Assembly: GCA_964580315.1 (NCBI GenBank)
Contig: CAZOKH010000073.1
Location: 1 to 18,393 of the forward strand
Reading direction: 5' to 3'
Length of the DNA stretch: 18,393 bases
From: CAZOKH01 sp964580315
GTDB taxonomy: Bacteria; Chloroflexota; Anaerolineae; Anaerolineales; Anaerolineaceae
Shown here piece by piece: positions 1-7,239 of the stretch (the first letter of the stretch is position 1; each line of letters opens with the position of its first letter). Position numbers and translations under genes: made by a program. A model generated the notes under the pieces. It was not told the origin of the DNA. It saw nothing but the letters and a program-made list of their open reading frames with translations, and made no database searches.

Positions 1-569
1 AGCGCCTCGCCAAAGCGGATGGAATTTTCCAGGTAGGGCTCATTGGCTTCACCCAGGCGACCTTCCACCACCAGCAAGCGAATGTGGTCAAGGGGCGGGG
101 TTTCACTGTCCTGCGGTTGAAAAGCATCCAAATCAACGCTGTTGTATATAACCCGTTCCAGGCGCGGAGTCGAGCCGTACATACGCTGCCAGAATTGCCG
201 GGCAAACTGACTCTGATATACCACCCGGTGAGCAAGGCTGCGCCGGATGAAAGCCAGCAGTAAATTGTTGCGCTCAGCCCGCAAAAAATGTCCCAGGCCG
301 CTGGGTTTTCTGCGGTGAATCCAATAGACCTGCGCCAGGCGCTGCACAATGCGCACCCCGCGCTTTCGGGCGCGCCACAGGTCAAACACACGGCGGGTGC
401 CGCCCATCAACAAAATGGCGCGGCATTCAGGGTCGTGCGGGTCATAGGTCACCGCCACACCGCGCGACTTCAGCCCTTCAGCCAGCCGGATTTGAAACGA
501 AACCGGCCCGCCCAGGCCCTCCAGACGCGGCATGAGGCACACGCTGCCTTTTTGCGAATAATCAGGCAT
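1..569 (-). CDS. Glycosyltransferase, GT-B fold (family 4-like), N-terminal part only
   Basis: This gene runs off the left edge; 189 codons are visible. It should transfer a sugar from a nucleotide donor onto a growing cell-surface glycan in the cytoplasm. The first residues (MPDYSQKGSVCLMPRLEGLG) and the GGPVSFQIRLAEGL stretch look like the first strand and helix of a GT-B N-domain. A later segment, HRVVYQSQFARQFW...VIYNSVDLDAF near residues 113-150, is the typical linker signature of family 4 glycosyltransferases (established knowledge). The ATG at 569 overlaps the end of wecB by 8 bp, with GGAG about 10 nt upstream, so the two are probably translationally coupled. The catalytic C-domain, where the nucleotide-sugar ExxxxxxxE motif would lie, is outside the window, so the donor sugar cannot be read. 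Its position directly after wecC-wecB suggests, as an inference, that it works on the same polysaccharide. Confidence 0.8.
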   Translation of the reverse strand, partial: MPDYSQKGSVCLMPRLEGLGGPVSFQIRLAEGLKSRGVAVTYDPHDPECRAILLMGGTRRVFDLWRARKRGVRIVQRLAQVYWIHRRKPSGLGHFLRAERNNLLLAFIRRSLAHRVVYQSQFARQFWQRMYGSTPRLERVIYNSVDLDAFQPQDSETPPLDHIRLLVVEGRLGEANEPYLENSIRFGEA

Positions 570-1704
570 GCGCGCTTTGCTCCCGGTCTGCAAAATCGAG
601 CAGGGCGCGCACAATACGCCCGGCGGCCTGTCCATCGCCAAACGGGTTTTGCGCCTTTGTCATTGACTGGTAGGCGTCTGAATTTTTTAATAACAGGTTG
701 GTTTCATCAATGATGCGCTGCGTGTCGGTTCCCACCAGTTTCAGCACACCAGCCTCCACCCCTTCGGGGCGTTCGGTCACCTGGCGCAGCACCAGGGTCG
801 GAATTCCCAGGGCAGTAGCTTCTTCCTGGATTCCGCCCGAATCGGTCAACACCAGGTGCGCCTGGCGCATCAGGTGCACCATGGGCAAATACTCCAGCGG
901 CGGCAGCAGGGTGATGTTGGGAACATCTCCCAACACCTGATGCGCCAGTTGATGCACATGCGGATTGAGATGCACCGGGTAGACCAGTTGCAAGCGGTCG
1001 GCGTGCTCGCGGGCGAGCGTTAGCAAAGCTGCAAAAATATCTTCAAGCGGTTTGCCAAAGTTTTCCCGGCGGTGGGCGGTCACCAACACCAGTTGGCGCT
1101 CACCACCTGAGACGCCCCACTGTTTTAACATGGTTTCAACTTCAGCCGGAATGGGGCGGCGCGCGATGTCATTCAGCGCATCAATCACCGGGTTGCCTGT
1201 CACCACAATGCGCCAATCATCCACCCCCTCGCGCAGCAAATTTTGACGGCTGTGCTGTGTGGGCGCAAAATGCAAATCAGTGATCACACTGGCCATGCGC
1301 CGGTTGATCTCTTCGGGGAAGGGCTGCCATTTATCACCGGTGCGCAAACCGGCTTCAACATGCCCCACCCGGATATGCCGGTAATAAGCCGCCAGGGCTG
1401 CCACCATCACCGTGGTGGTGTCGCCCTGCACCAGCACCCAGTCTGGTTGGTATTTTTCCAAAACCGGGTCCAGGTTGTCAAAAATGGCTGCGGTGAGCTG
1501 CGCCAGGGTCTGGTTGGGTTTCATTAAATTCAAATCAACATCAGGAACGATTCCAAACAGTTTCAGCGCCTGATCCAGCATCTCGCGGTGCTGTGCGGTC
1601 ACGCACACCACCGTCTCGCAGCCGGGGGTATCTTTTAGCGCCTGAATTACCGGCGCCATCTTAACTACTTCTGGTCGGGTTCCAAATATCGGTAAGATTC
1701 GCAT
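562..1704 (-). CDS. wecB: UDP-N-acetylglucosamine 2-epimerase (non-hydrolysing)
   Basis: The enzyme interconverts UDP-GlcNAc and UDP-ManNAc in the cytoplasm (EC 5.1.3.14). The 380-residue length is normal. Family motifs appear in order: GTRPEVVKMAPV at 8-19, GDTTT at 94-98, HVEAGLRT at 115-122, PFPEEINRR at 128-136, TAHRRENFG at 209-217, DSGGIQEEA at 288-296 and ERPEGVEAG at 311-319. The acidic catalytic residues known from E. coli WecB fall at the same numbers here: D95, E117 and E131. It follows wecC by 44 bp and overlaps the glycosyltransferase downstream, which gives the order dehydrogenase, epimerase, transferase. No clear Shine-Dalgarno precedes the ATG at 1704; only a weak AGTAAAAA stretch is visible. 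Its product UDP-ManNAc is the substrate of WecC. The hydrolysing type is unlikely given the stand-alone length and the wecC partner. Confidence 0.95.
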   Translation of the reverse strand: MRILPIFGTRPEVVKMAPVIQALKDTPGCETVVCVTAQHREMLDQALKLFGIVPDVDLNLMKPNQTLAQLTAAIFDNLDPVLEKYQPDWVLVQGDTTTVMVAALAAYYRHIRVGHVEAGLRTGDKWQPFPEEINRRMASVITDLHFAPTQHSRQNLLREGVDDWRIVVTGNPVIDALNDIARRPIPAEVETMLKQWGVSGGERQLVLVTAHRRENFGKPLEDIFAALLTLAREHADRLQLVYPVHLNPHVHQLAHQVLGDVPNITLLPPLEYLPMVHLMRQAHLVLTDSGGIQEEATALGIPTLVLRQVTERPEGVEAGVLKLVGTDTQRIIDETNLLLKNSDAYQSMTKAQNPFGDGQAAGRIVRALLDFADREQSAHA

Positions 1705-1748
1705 TTTTTACTGGGTACAACGAAATGAATGGCTTCGATTTATCAAGT

Positions 1749-3047
1749 TCAATTGCCCGTTTTAGACCACGGTTTTCCATTGCCCAATCGCAGCAAATGA
1801 AAACCTGCCGCCTGCCAGGCGCGGTCATCCCAGCCGTCAACCAGGTCTAACGCCAGCCGCGCGGGAGTGATTGCAGCCAGTTCGGAAGGGTTCAAACTGC
1901 GCAATGCCGTGTGCCCTACTTGCAGCACAATCAACCGGGCATTTTCCAGGGCTGAGTTTAAATCCAGTGAAAGGCGTGCACCCTGAACCTGAATTTTTTG
2001 TACATACGGGTCGTACAGGTTTACTGTGCAACCGGCTTTCACCAGCAAATGCGCAATTTCAATCGCCGGGCTTTCGCGCACATCATCCACATCAGCTTTA
2101 TAGGTCAGTCCTAACAGGGCAACGGCTTTTCCATGTAAATCACCGCCCAACGCCCGCCGCATCAACTCAACCACAAAATGCGGTTGCGAATCGTTAACAT
2201 TGCGGGTTGTACGAATCAGGTTGGTTAGATCGGGGGCTTTTTCAACCAGGAACCACGGGTCAACACTGATGCAGTGGCCTCCCACCCCCGGCCCCGGCTT
2301 GAGGATGTTCACCCGCGGATGTCGGTTGGCAATTTCAATCGCTTCCCACACATCCACCCCAAAACGGTCTGCCAGGCGGCTGAACTCATTGGCAATGGCA
2401 ATGTTCACATCTCGGTAGGTGTTCTCCATCAATTTTACCATTTCGGCAGTTGTGGCGTCGGTCAAGATAATTTCTCCGCGCACAAACACACCGTACAAAT
2501 CTTTGCCAGCCTGAGACGATTCGGGGTTTACGCCGCCAATCACCCGGGCATTTTCAATCAGTTCACGCAAAATCTGCCCGGGAAGCACGCGTTCTGGCGA
2601 ATAGCACAGGTGAAAATCCGTTCCTGCCTTCAAGCCAGAACGTTCCAAAATCGGCGTCACCACATCGGTGATGGTACAGGGCGGCGACGTCGATTCCAAT
2701 ACCACCAGGTTGCCTTTGCGCAAATGCGGTACAATCGCTTCAGTGGCCGAAATCACAAAACGCATATCGGCTTTTTTTTGATCGTCAAATGGTGTGGGGA
2801 CGGCAATAATGAAAGCATCAGCCGGTTCGGGCTGCGGGGCAATAACCAGATTGCCGGAACGTAACGCTGACTGAACCAGCGTTCGCAGCCCGGGTTCATA
2901 AATGTGCAGATACCCGTTTTGCAGGCTGCTCACCACGGCAGGATTCACATCAACTCCCACGACCTGCAAACCGTGGGAGGCAAATGTGCTGGCGGTTGGC
3001 AAACCAATGTACCCCAACCCTAACACGCAAATTTTTTGAAAGGTCAC
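1749..3047 (-). CDS. wecC: UDP-N-acetyl-D-mannosamine dehydrogenase
   Basis: This enzyme oxidises UDP-ManNAc to UDP-ManNAcA in two NAD-dependent steps (family of EC 1.1.1.336). I take a GTG start at 3047, giving 432 residues. AGGAG lies 5 nt upstream, the protein then opens with a Rossmann strand and GLGYIGLPTA at 10-19, and an extended -10 promoter at 3079-3087 lies inside the longer open frame that starts at 3161. Other motifs are STSPP at 119-123, YSPERVLPG at 149-157, AEMVKLMENTYRD at 201-213, GPGVGGHCISVDPWF at 252-266 with catalytic C259, and KADVDDVRESPA at 317-328. The ISVDPWF form after the Cys fits ManNAc-type rather than plain UDP-glucose dehydrogenases. A UDP-GalNAc or UDP-GlcNAc dehydrogenase is possible, but the adjoining wecB makes UDP-ManNAc the natural substrate. 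Confidence 0.9.
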   Translation of the reverse strand: MTFQKICVLGLGYIGLPTASTFASHGLQVVGVDVNPAVVSSLQNGYLHIYEPGLRTLVQSALRSGNLVIAPQPEPADAFIIAVPTPFDDQKKADMRFVISATEAIVPHLRKGNLVVLESTSPPCTITDVVTPILERSGLKAGTDFHLCYSPERVLPGQILRELIENARVIGGVNPESSQAGKDLYGVFVRGEIILTDATTAEMVKLMENTYRDVNIAIANEFSRLADRFGVDVWEAIEIANRHPRVNILKPGPGVGGHCISVDPWFLVEKAPDLTNLIRTTRNVNDSQPHFVVELMRRALGGDLHGKAVALLGLTYKADVDDVRESPAIEIAHLLVKAGCTVNLYDPYVQKIQVQGARLSLDLNSALENARLIVLQVGHTALRSLNPSELAAITPARLALDLVDGWDDRAWQAAGFHLLRLGNGKPWSKTGN

Positions 3048-3052
3048 GACCA

Positions 3053-3057
3053 CTCCT
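3053..3057 (-). promoter_or_regulatory. Ribosome binding site that fixes the wecC start
   Basis: AGGAG on the minus strand sits 5 nt before a GTG at 3047. It selects this GTG over the upstream in-frame start at 3161, which would add 38 residues with no resemblance to the NAD-binding fold. Confidence 0.7.
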
Positions 3058-3078
3058 GAAGAAAAACTTAATGGGTGT

Positions 3079-3087
3079 ATTATCCCA
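3079..3087 (-). promoter_or_regulatory. Extended -10 promoter for wecC-wecB-glycosyltransferase
   Basis: The minus strand reads TGG-GATAAT, an extended -10 element. The -35 is not recognisable, which is tolerated with a TGn extension. Transcription would begin near 3072, leaving about 25 nt of leader before the GTG at 3047. No experimental support; the call is by consensus only. Confidence 0.4.
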
Positions 3088-3148
3088 TAAGTGTAACCAG
3101 TCGGGAAGGTTTGCTTTTTTAGGGAACATTTTTCATCCTCGGCGCGTC

Positions 3149-3156
3149 TATACAAT
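3149..3156 (+). promoter_or_regulatory. Possible -10 element of the SIMPL lipoprotein gene
   Basis: TATACAAT lies about 40 nt before the ATG and contains two overlapping -10-like hexamers. No good -35 is found at 16-18 bp spacing, so this is only a weak call. It would fire divergently from the wecC promoter. Confidence 0.25.
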
Positions 3157-3195
3157 AACAACCAAACAAAAAAGGTATAAAGGAGTTAATTCACC

Positions 3196-3939
3196 ATGAA
3201 ACGTCTATCTGTTGTTTTAAGTGTACTGGTACTGTCTGTATTGCTGCTTTCCGCCTGCGCTCCGGCCGTCAGTGTTCCGGCGGCAGCCAACGCTCCCGTC
3301 CGCCAGATGATGGTAACGGGCAAAGGCCAGGTTTATGTCACCCCCGATCTGGCGTATATCTATGTGGGTGTTCACAGTGAAAACACCGACGTGTCGGCAG
3401 CGCTGGATGACAACAACAGCCAGGCAAAAGCCATTGCCGCCACCCTGCAAGACATGGGTGTGGAAGCCAAAGATATTCAAACCAGTTCTTTCAACATCTA
3501 CCCCATGGATTATTACGGGCCGTACGGGCAAACCAGCCCCGACCAGAAGCCTGAGAAACGCTATGTAGTCGATAATACGGTGTTCGTCACCGTGCGCGAC
3601 CTGCAAAACCTGGGCAAAGTATTGGATGCAGTGGTCAAATCGGGCGCCAACAGCATCAACGGCATCAACTTCGACATCAGCGACCCGCAAAAAGCCTCTG
3701 AAGAAGCCCGCAAGCTGGCGATTGACAACGCCAAAGAACAGGCGCAGAAAATTGCACAGGATGCAGGCATTGAACTGGGCGACCTGATCACGCTGAACGC
3801 CTACTCGGCCAGCACACCCTACTATGAAGGCAAAGGCGGCTACGGCGGCGGCATGATGGCGGTTGCATCTGAAGTGCCCACATCAGCCGGCCAAATGACC
3901 ATCACCGTCACGGCTGACCTGACCTACGAAATCAAATAA
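3196..3939 (+). CDS. SIMPL (DUF541) domain lipoprotein
   Basis: This is an exported protein of 247 residues. The signal peptide has a K2-R3 head, a hydrophobic core at 4-19 and the lipobox LSAC with C21, so the mature protein should be lipid-anchored on the outer face of the membrane. A SIMPL/DUF541 domain covers about 37-247: it opens with VTGKGQVYVTPDLAYIYVGV, has QAKAIAATLQDMGVEAKDIQTSSF in the middle, and continues with the helix-rich KASEEARKLAIDNAKEQAQK. A glycine-rich loop lies near 212-220. The role of SIMPL proteins in bacteria is poorly defined; links to oxidative stress resistance and envelope functions are reported for some members (established knowledge). AAAGGAG lies about 10 nt before the ATG. 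It stands alone, divergent from wecC and convergent with cdsA, with a shared terminator at its end. Confidence 0.9.
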   Translation: MKRLSVVLSVLVLSVLLLSACAPAVSVPAAANAPVRQMMVTGKGQVYVTPDLAYIYVGVHSENTDVSAALDDNNSQAKAIAATLQDMGVEAKDIQTSSFNIYPMDYYGPYGQTSPDQKPEKRYVVDNTVFVTVRDLQNLGKVLDAVVKSGANSINGINFDISDPQKASEEARKLAIDNAKEQAQKIAQDAGIELGDLITLNAYSASTPYYEGKGGYGGGMMAVASEVPTSAGQMTITVTADLTYEIK

Positions 3940-3959
3940 ACTTCCAATCTCTTTCAACA

Positions 3960-3991
3960 AAAAAGTCCACTGAAAACCAGTGGACTTTTTT
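3960..3991. terminator. Bidirectional intrinsic terminator between the SIMPL gene and cdsA
   Basis: A perfect 8-bp stem, GTCCACTG (3965-3972) with CAGTGGAC (3978-3985), encloses a 5-nt AAAAC loop. It is flanked by A-runs on the left and T-runs on the right, so a U-tract follows on either strand. It sits between two convergent genes and should stop both. Confidence 0.9.
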
Positions 3992-4014
3992 CGCCTGTGT
4001 TATGGAATAACAAA

Positions 4015-4818
4015 TCAAAAAAACTTCACCAGGTAATATCCGATTGCCATAGCCCACAGCCATGAATCAAGCCGGTCTAACACGCCGCCGTGACCGGGAA
4101 TGATCTTGCTGGAATCTTTCACGCCAAACTGGCGTTTGATCATGCTTTCGCCCAGGTCGCCCAGCGGAGAGATGGCGCTGATGGCCAACCCCAACAGCAG
4201 CCCCTTATCAGGAGTGATGGCCGGCGCGCGCACATGCCAGAACCAGGCCAGCAGCGCCGTGAACAACCCCGAGGCAATCACGCCGCCAAGATAGCCTTCC
4301 CAGGTCTTGTTGGGACTGACTACCGGGGACATTTTGTGGCGGCCGAAATGACGACCAATGGTAAAGGCGGCTCCGTCGGCAAACCAGATAGCCGGCGTGA
4401 TCAGCATTCCCCACCACTGCCCGTCAGGCAAATTTCTCACCGAAATAAAAAACGCGCCGATCCAACCGATGTAGAAAATGCCCGCCAGGGTGATGGCAAA
4501 ATCGCTGGCTGCCTGGCAGTTCTTGCGTTCATACTGCACCACTTCGGCTGCCATCACACCCAGCACAATCACGGTGATGATCAAATCGCTGAATGCAAAA
4601 CCCCAAATGGCGCGGCTGGTGATCAGCGCCAGAACACTTACGATGGTGATGATGGTTAAAGGAGAATGTTCGCCCCTGCGAAAAATGCGGCAATATTCCC
4701 AGGCTGCAACCCCCATGATCAGGTTGATCACCACGGCATAGGGTACTCCGCCATAAAAAAACAGCGCAACAAAAATTGGTATCAGAACGATGACAACCAG
4801 CAGGCGCTTAGCCAGCAT
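4015..4818 (-). CDS. cdsA: Phosphatidate cytidylyltransferase
   Basis: CdsA makes CDP-diacylglycerol from phosphatidic acid and CTP in the membrane, the branch point for anionic phospholipids. I use the ATG at 4818 (267 residues), with GGAG about 10 nt upstream. A longer frame from a TTG at 4857 adds 13 charged residues and has no better ribosome site. The protein is almost entirely hydrophobic, with roughly seven to eight membrane segments. Family hallmarks are SPNKTWEGYLGG at 168-179 and the C-terminal signature from S225 through MIKRQFGVKDSSKIIPGHGG to D251, where the KD and the two Asp of DRLD bind metal and substrate. The start overlaps the end of uppS by 11 bp, so translation is probably coupled. 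The frr-uppS-cdsA order is common in bacteria. Confidence 0.95.
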   Translation of the reverse strand: MLAKRLLVVIVLIPIFVALFFYGGVPYAVVINLIMGVAAWEYCRIFRRGEHSPLTIITIVSVLALITSRAIWGFAFSDLIITVIVLGVMAAEVVQYERKNCQAASDFAITLAGIFYIGWIGAFFISVRNLPDGQWWGMLITPAIWFADGAAFTIGRHFGRHKMSPVVSPNKTWEGYLGGVIASGLFTALLAWFWHVRAPAITPDKGLLLGLAISAISPLGDLGESMIKRQFGVKDSSKIIPGHGGVLDRLDSWLWAMAIGYYLVKFF

Positions 4819-5560
4819 ACGGTTTTTTCTCCGGCTCCGTTTTTGATAGTCCCCCAAAACGCCGGTCTCGCTGATTAAATACCATTAGCGCTTTGCGGTA
4901 TTCTTCCTTGTCAAAATCTGGCCAGTAGGTGGGCGTGATGTACCATTCCGCATAGGCCGCCTGCCACAGCAGAAAATTGCTGGTGCGAAACTCGCCGGAA
5001 GTGCGAATGATTAAGTCGGGATCGGGAACACCGGCGGTGTACAGGTATTTTCCAATCAGTTCTTCGCTCACCTGTTCGGGCTGCACGCCATCCGCAATCA
5101 TGCGGCTGAAGGCATACACCAGTTCATCGCGGCCGCCGTAATTGAAAGCGATGTTCAAAACCAGGCGGTCATTATTCTGGGTCATTTCGATGGCTTTTTG
5201 TACTTTTTTTCGCAGGTTTTCGGGCAGCTTTTCCAGGCGTCCAATGTGACGCAGTTGCACACCCTGTGAATGCAATTCTTTCAATTCGCGGTCAATCACA
5301 TCAGCCACAATCTGCAGCAGTCCCTGCACTTCATCATCAGGGCGCGACCAATTTTCGGTGGAGAACGCGTAGATGGTTAAATATTTAATGCCAAATTCCA
5401 CCGTGGCAGTAATCACCCGGCGCAGGTTTTCCGTTCCGGCGCGGTGCCCGGCCATGCGCGGCAGTCCGCGTGATTTTGCCCAGCGCCCGTTGCCGTCCAT
5501 GATCATGGCAACATGGGTGGGTATTTTTGCAAATTCTTGTGATTCGTTTGGATTAGTCAT
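4808..5560 (-). CDS. uppS: Undecaprenyl diphosphate synthase (cis-prenyltransferase)
   Basis: UppS adds isopentenyl units in cis to farnesyl diphosphate to make the C55 lipid carrier for peptidoglycan and surface glycans. The 250 residues are typical. Motifs visible are HVAMIMDGNGRWAKSRG at 16-32 with catalytic D22 and N24, AGHRAG at 37-42, IYAFSTENW with the substrate-binding FSTENW, and DLIIRTSGEFRTSNFLLWQ followed by AYAEW, whose Glu binds Mg. The position after IRTSGE is F where many members have Q or L; I do not think this affects function. No clear Shine-Dalgarno sits just before the ATG. The nearest GGAG is inside the end of frr, 18 nt upstream, which suggests the gene relies on coupling to frr. 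It also supplies the carrier needed by the glycan genes at the left of the window. Confidence 0.95.
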   Translation of the reverse strand: MTNPNESQEFAKIPTHVAMIMDGNGRWAKSRGLPRMAGHRAGTENLRRVITATVEFGIKYLTIYAFSTENWSRPDDEVQGLLQIVADVIDRELKELHSQGVQLRHIGRLEKLPENLRKKVQKAIEMTQNNDRLVLNIAFNYGGRDELVYAFSRMIADGVQPEQVSEELIGKYLYTAGVPDPDLIIRTSGEFRTSNFLLWQAAYAEWYITPTYWPDFDKEEYRKALMVFNQRDRRFGGLSKTEPEKKPYAG

Positions 5561-5578
5561 AAGGTTGAAGAGAGAAAA

Positions 5579-6136
5579 CTAAACCTCCATAATCTCTTTA
5601 TTCTTTTTCTCCCCGACATCGTCAATTTTTGCAATCATCTGGTCGGTCAATTTCTGAAGTTGGTCTTCACCCTGTTTCAGTTCATCTTCCGAGATCATTT
5701 TTTCATGTTCAAAATCGCGCAGGTCTTTCATTAAGTCGCGGCGCACATTGCGCACCGCCACGCGCGCTTCTTCCACGCGGCTATGCACCACTTTCGTCAA
5801 ATCACGGCGGCGCTGTTCGGTGAGCGGCGGCAGGCTGAGGCGGATGACCTTGCCGTCGTTGTTGGGGGTCAAGCCCAGGTCGGATGCCAGGATGGCCTTT
5901 TCAATGTCTTTGATGGTTTTAGCATCAAACGGGCGAATCAGCAGAGAGCGCGCATCAGGCACTGTGATATTGGCCAATTGCAGCATCGGAGTGGGCGCCC
6001 CGTAATACTCAACATGCAGGCGTTCCACCAATGTTGGTGAGGCGCGTCCCGTCCGAATCCCTGACAGGTCATAGTCCAATGATTGTATGGCGCCATTCAT
6101 GCGGGTTTCAGCTTCTTTAAGGGTGTCTTTTACCAC
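5579..6136 (-). CDS. frr: Ribosome recycling factor
   Basis: RRF splits post-termination ribosomes together with EF-G. The 185-residue length is exactly typical. The N-terminal SLDYDLSGIRTGRASPTLVERLHVEYYGAPTPM segment and the C-terminal RRRDLTKVVHSRVEEARVAVRNVRRD helix are the family's two best conserved regions. The first residues are MVKDTLKEAETRMNGAIQSL. The start is GTG at 6136, with AGGAGG 4 to 5 nt upstream, one of the best ribosome sites in the window. It is the first gene of frr-uppS-cdsA. The usual upstream neighbours rpsB, tsf and pyrH are absent, so this block has its own promoter region (6137-6406). Confidence 0.97.
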   Translation of the reverse strand: MVKDTLKEAETRMNGAIQSLDYDLSGIRTGRASPTLVERLHVEYYGAPTPMLQLANITVPDARSLLIRPFDAKTIKDIEKAILASDLGLTPNNDGKVIRLSLPPLTEQRRRDLTKVVHSRVEEARVAVRNVRRDLMKDLRDFEHEKMISEDELKQGEDQLQKLTDQMIAKIDDVGEKKNKEIMEV

Positions 6137-6239
6137 AGCTACCTCCTACCAGGTATTTGGTTATTTTGGATTGTGTGTAGCGAATGAACAAAAGGCCAGT
6201 GCTAAAAATTCAAAAACCGGATTGCGGTCAACAGCATTA

Positions 6240-6269
6240 AGCATACACTATTTTAAACCAATTTTCCAA
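6240..6269 (-). promoter_or_regulatory. Weak candidate promoter for frr-uppS-cdsA
   Basis: On the minus strand TTGGAA (6269-6264) and TATGCT (6245-6240) are spaced by 18 bp. The -35 overlaps a short dyad, CAATTT-tcc-AAATTG at 6259-6273. The match is modest and the leader would be about 95 nt. This is the only reasonable candidate I see in the 270-bp gap. Confidence 0.22.
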
Positions 6270-6373
6270 ATTGATTCTGAATTCCCCGCATCCCCTGTTT
6301 CCCGTTCATTCCCCCATCTTCAAAGGCAGGCTACAAAAAACAACAAATCTGATCGTTCTGCACAAGGCTGGAT

Positions 6374-6379
6374 TATAAT
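6374..6379 (+). promoter_or_regulatory. -10 element of the 93-residue protein gene
   Basis: A consensus TATAAT lies 28 nt before the ATG at 6407. No good -35 partner is visible. With AAAGGA 7 nt before the ATG, this gives a short leader and supports the small gene being real. Confidence 0.4.
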
Positions 6380-6406
6380 TAGGAAAAATATTTAAAGGAT
6401 TAGATT

Positions 6407-6688
6407 ATGCCTTCTTATGAACTTCAAAAAGAATTTCAAAGTGGTTCGCCCACTGAGTGTTACGACGCAGCCGTAAAATCCATCGAAGCCCTCGGTTTCA
6501 GCTTCGTAAAAAAACGCCCGCTGGGCTGGCTGCTGCAAATTAAAAATGCCACCATGAACGCCAATCTTTCTTTCCGCCCCGGATTGAAAACCATTGGGAC
6601 ATTTACTGTTTTAAGCAACACCGAATCGGAAGCAGCCTTGCAAGAAGTTGCCACAAAAATTGCCGATGCAATTGTAGCCAACCTTTAG
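6407..6688 (+). CDS. Small protein of unknown function (93 residues)
   Basis: I do not recognise a family. The protein is cytosolic in appearance, with no signal or membrane segment. It starts MPSYELQKEFQSGSPTECYD, followed by a helix-like AAVKSIEALGF, a basic turn VKKRPLGWLLQIKN, two strand-like segments (MNANLSFR and IGTFTVLSN) and a final amphipathic helix, ALQEVATKIADAIVANL. That helix/strand/strand/strand/helix layout resembles small SRPBCC-like or bacterial PH-like folds, but I cannot assign it. The gene is supported by AAAGGA 7 nt before the ATG and by a TATAAT upstream. It is monocistronic, divergent from frr and convergent with the PTS cluster. Confidence 0.7.
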   Translation: MPSYELQKEFQSGSPTECYDAAVKSIEALGFSFVKKRPLGWLLQIKNATMNANLSFRPGLKTIGTFTVLSNTESEAALQEVATKIADAIVANL

Positions 6689-6706
6689 TTAATCCATCAG
6701 CAACAA

Positions 6707-6779
6707 AGCCGGCTGAATGGGAGTTGTTTATCAATACAAGGCAGTGAAATCTATCCCTTCAGCCCGGCTGGTTGCAACC
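6707..6779. terminator. Imperfect inverted repeat in a convergent gap, possible terminator
   Basis: AGCCGGCTGAATGGGA (6707-6722) is nearly complementary to the stretch TCCCTTCAGCCCGGCT (6754-6769), with single-base bulges and a loop of about 31 nt. A 10-bp palindrome, GGTTGCAACC (6770-6779), follows directly. There is no U-tract, so a Rho-independent role is doubtful. It lies between the stop codons of two convergent genes, which is why I list it. Confidence 0.3.
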
Positions 6780-6825
6780 GCATTTCATCCCCATTTACAA
6801 ACCTTACAAAAAACTGGTTGCCAGT

Positions 6826-7221
6826 TTATCTTTTCGTTTTTGGATTCACAATTTTGATTAAAGTATCAGCGTTGAAAAATTTTTCCAGGTTGGCTGGATT
6901 TTTGACAACCGGGAAGAAATGCCCCGGTACCGTGATCAGTGGAAACCAGCCGGTTTTAGATAATTCCCCCCAGGAAATTTCGCCTTTTGCAAGAATTTTT
7001 CCCATGGCAGCAGCGGTGCTGACTTTTTGAAGATCGAGTCCTTTTGCCATCAGTTGATTTTTCAGTTGATGAAAAATTGCAGAATAAGTGCGACTTCCCA
7101 TAACATTGCATAAAACCAACAGCATAATGCTGCCATTAATCCACAAACTGTTTGCCAGGTAAAAATCCAAAACGGCGCTTCCCCACGGCCCCAGGGTGGT
7201 GCGAACCAGGTAGTTTAGCAT
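6826..7221 (-). CDS. Membrane-anchored protein of unknown function at the end of the PTS cluster
   Basis: This 131-residue protein matches no family I know. It has one clear hydrophobic segment near 25-45 (SLWINGSIMLLVLCNVMGSR), preceded by a semi-hydrophobic N-terminus. A soluble, basic C-terminal domain of about 85 residues follows, ending in KIVNPKTKR. A recurring AAAMGKILAKGEISWGELSKTGWFPLITVPGHFFP region looks structured and may be a small globular module. AGGAG lies 9 nt before the ATG. The gene follows IIC by 75 bp in the same direction, but a strong hairpin lies between them. It could be a PTS-associated accessory, for example an assembly or sensing partner of IIC, or an unrelated gene that happens to follow. 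The sequence does not decide. Confidence 0.7.
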   Translation of the reverse strand: MLNYLVRTTLGPWGSAVLDFYLANSLWINGSIMLLVLCNVMGSRTYSAIFHQLKNQLMAKGLDLQKVSTAAAMGKILAKGEISWGELSKTGWFPLITVPGHFFPVVKNPANLEKFFNADTLIKIVNPKTKR

Positions 7222-7239
7222 TTTTCAATTCTCCTAAAC

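Noticed and set aside
288..713. Plus-strand open frame of 141 codons over the glycosyltransferase and wecB
   Set aside because: It lies opposite two well-supported minus-strand genes, has no ribosome site, and its composition (rich in A, R, H, Q) is that of a shadow frame.
3048..3161. N-terminal extension of wecC (38 residues) in the same frame
   Set aside because: A GTG at 3047 has an ideal AGGAG, the Rossmann motif begins at once after it, and the extension overlaps the predicted promoter.
4819..4857. Longer cdsA starting at a TTG
   Set aside because: The added 13 residues are charged and unlike the family start, and the ATG at 4818 has GGAG upstream.
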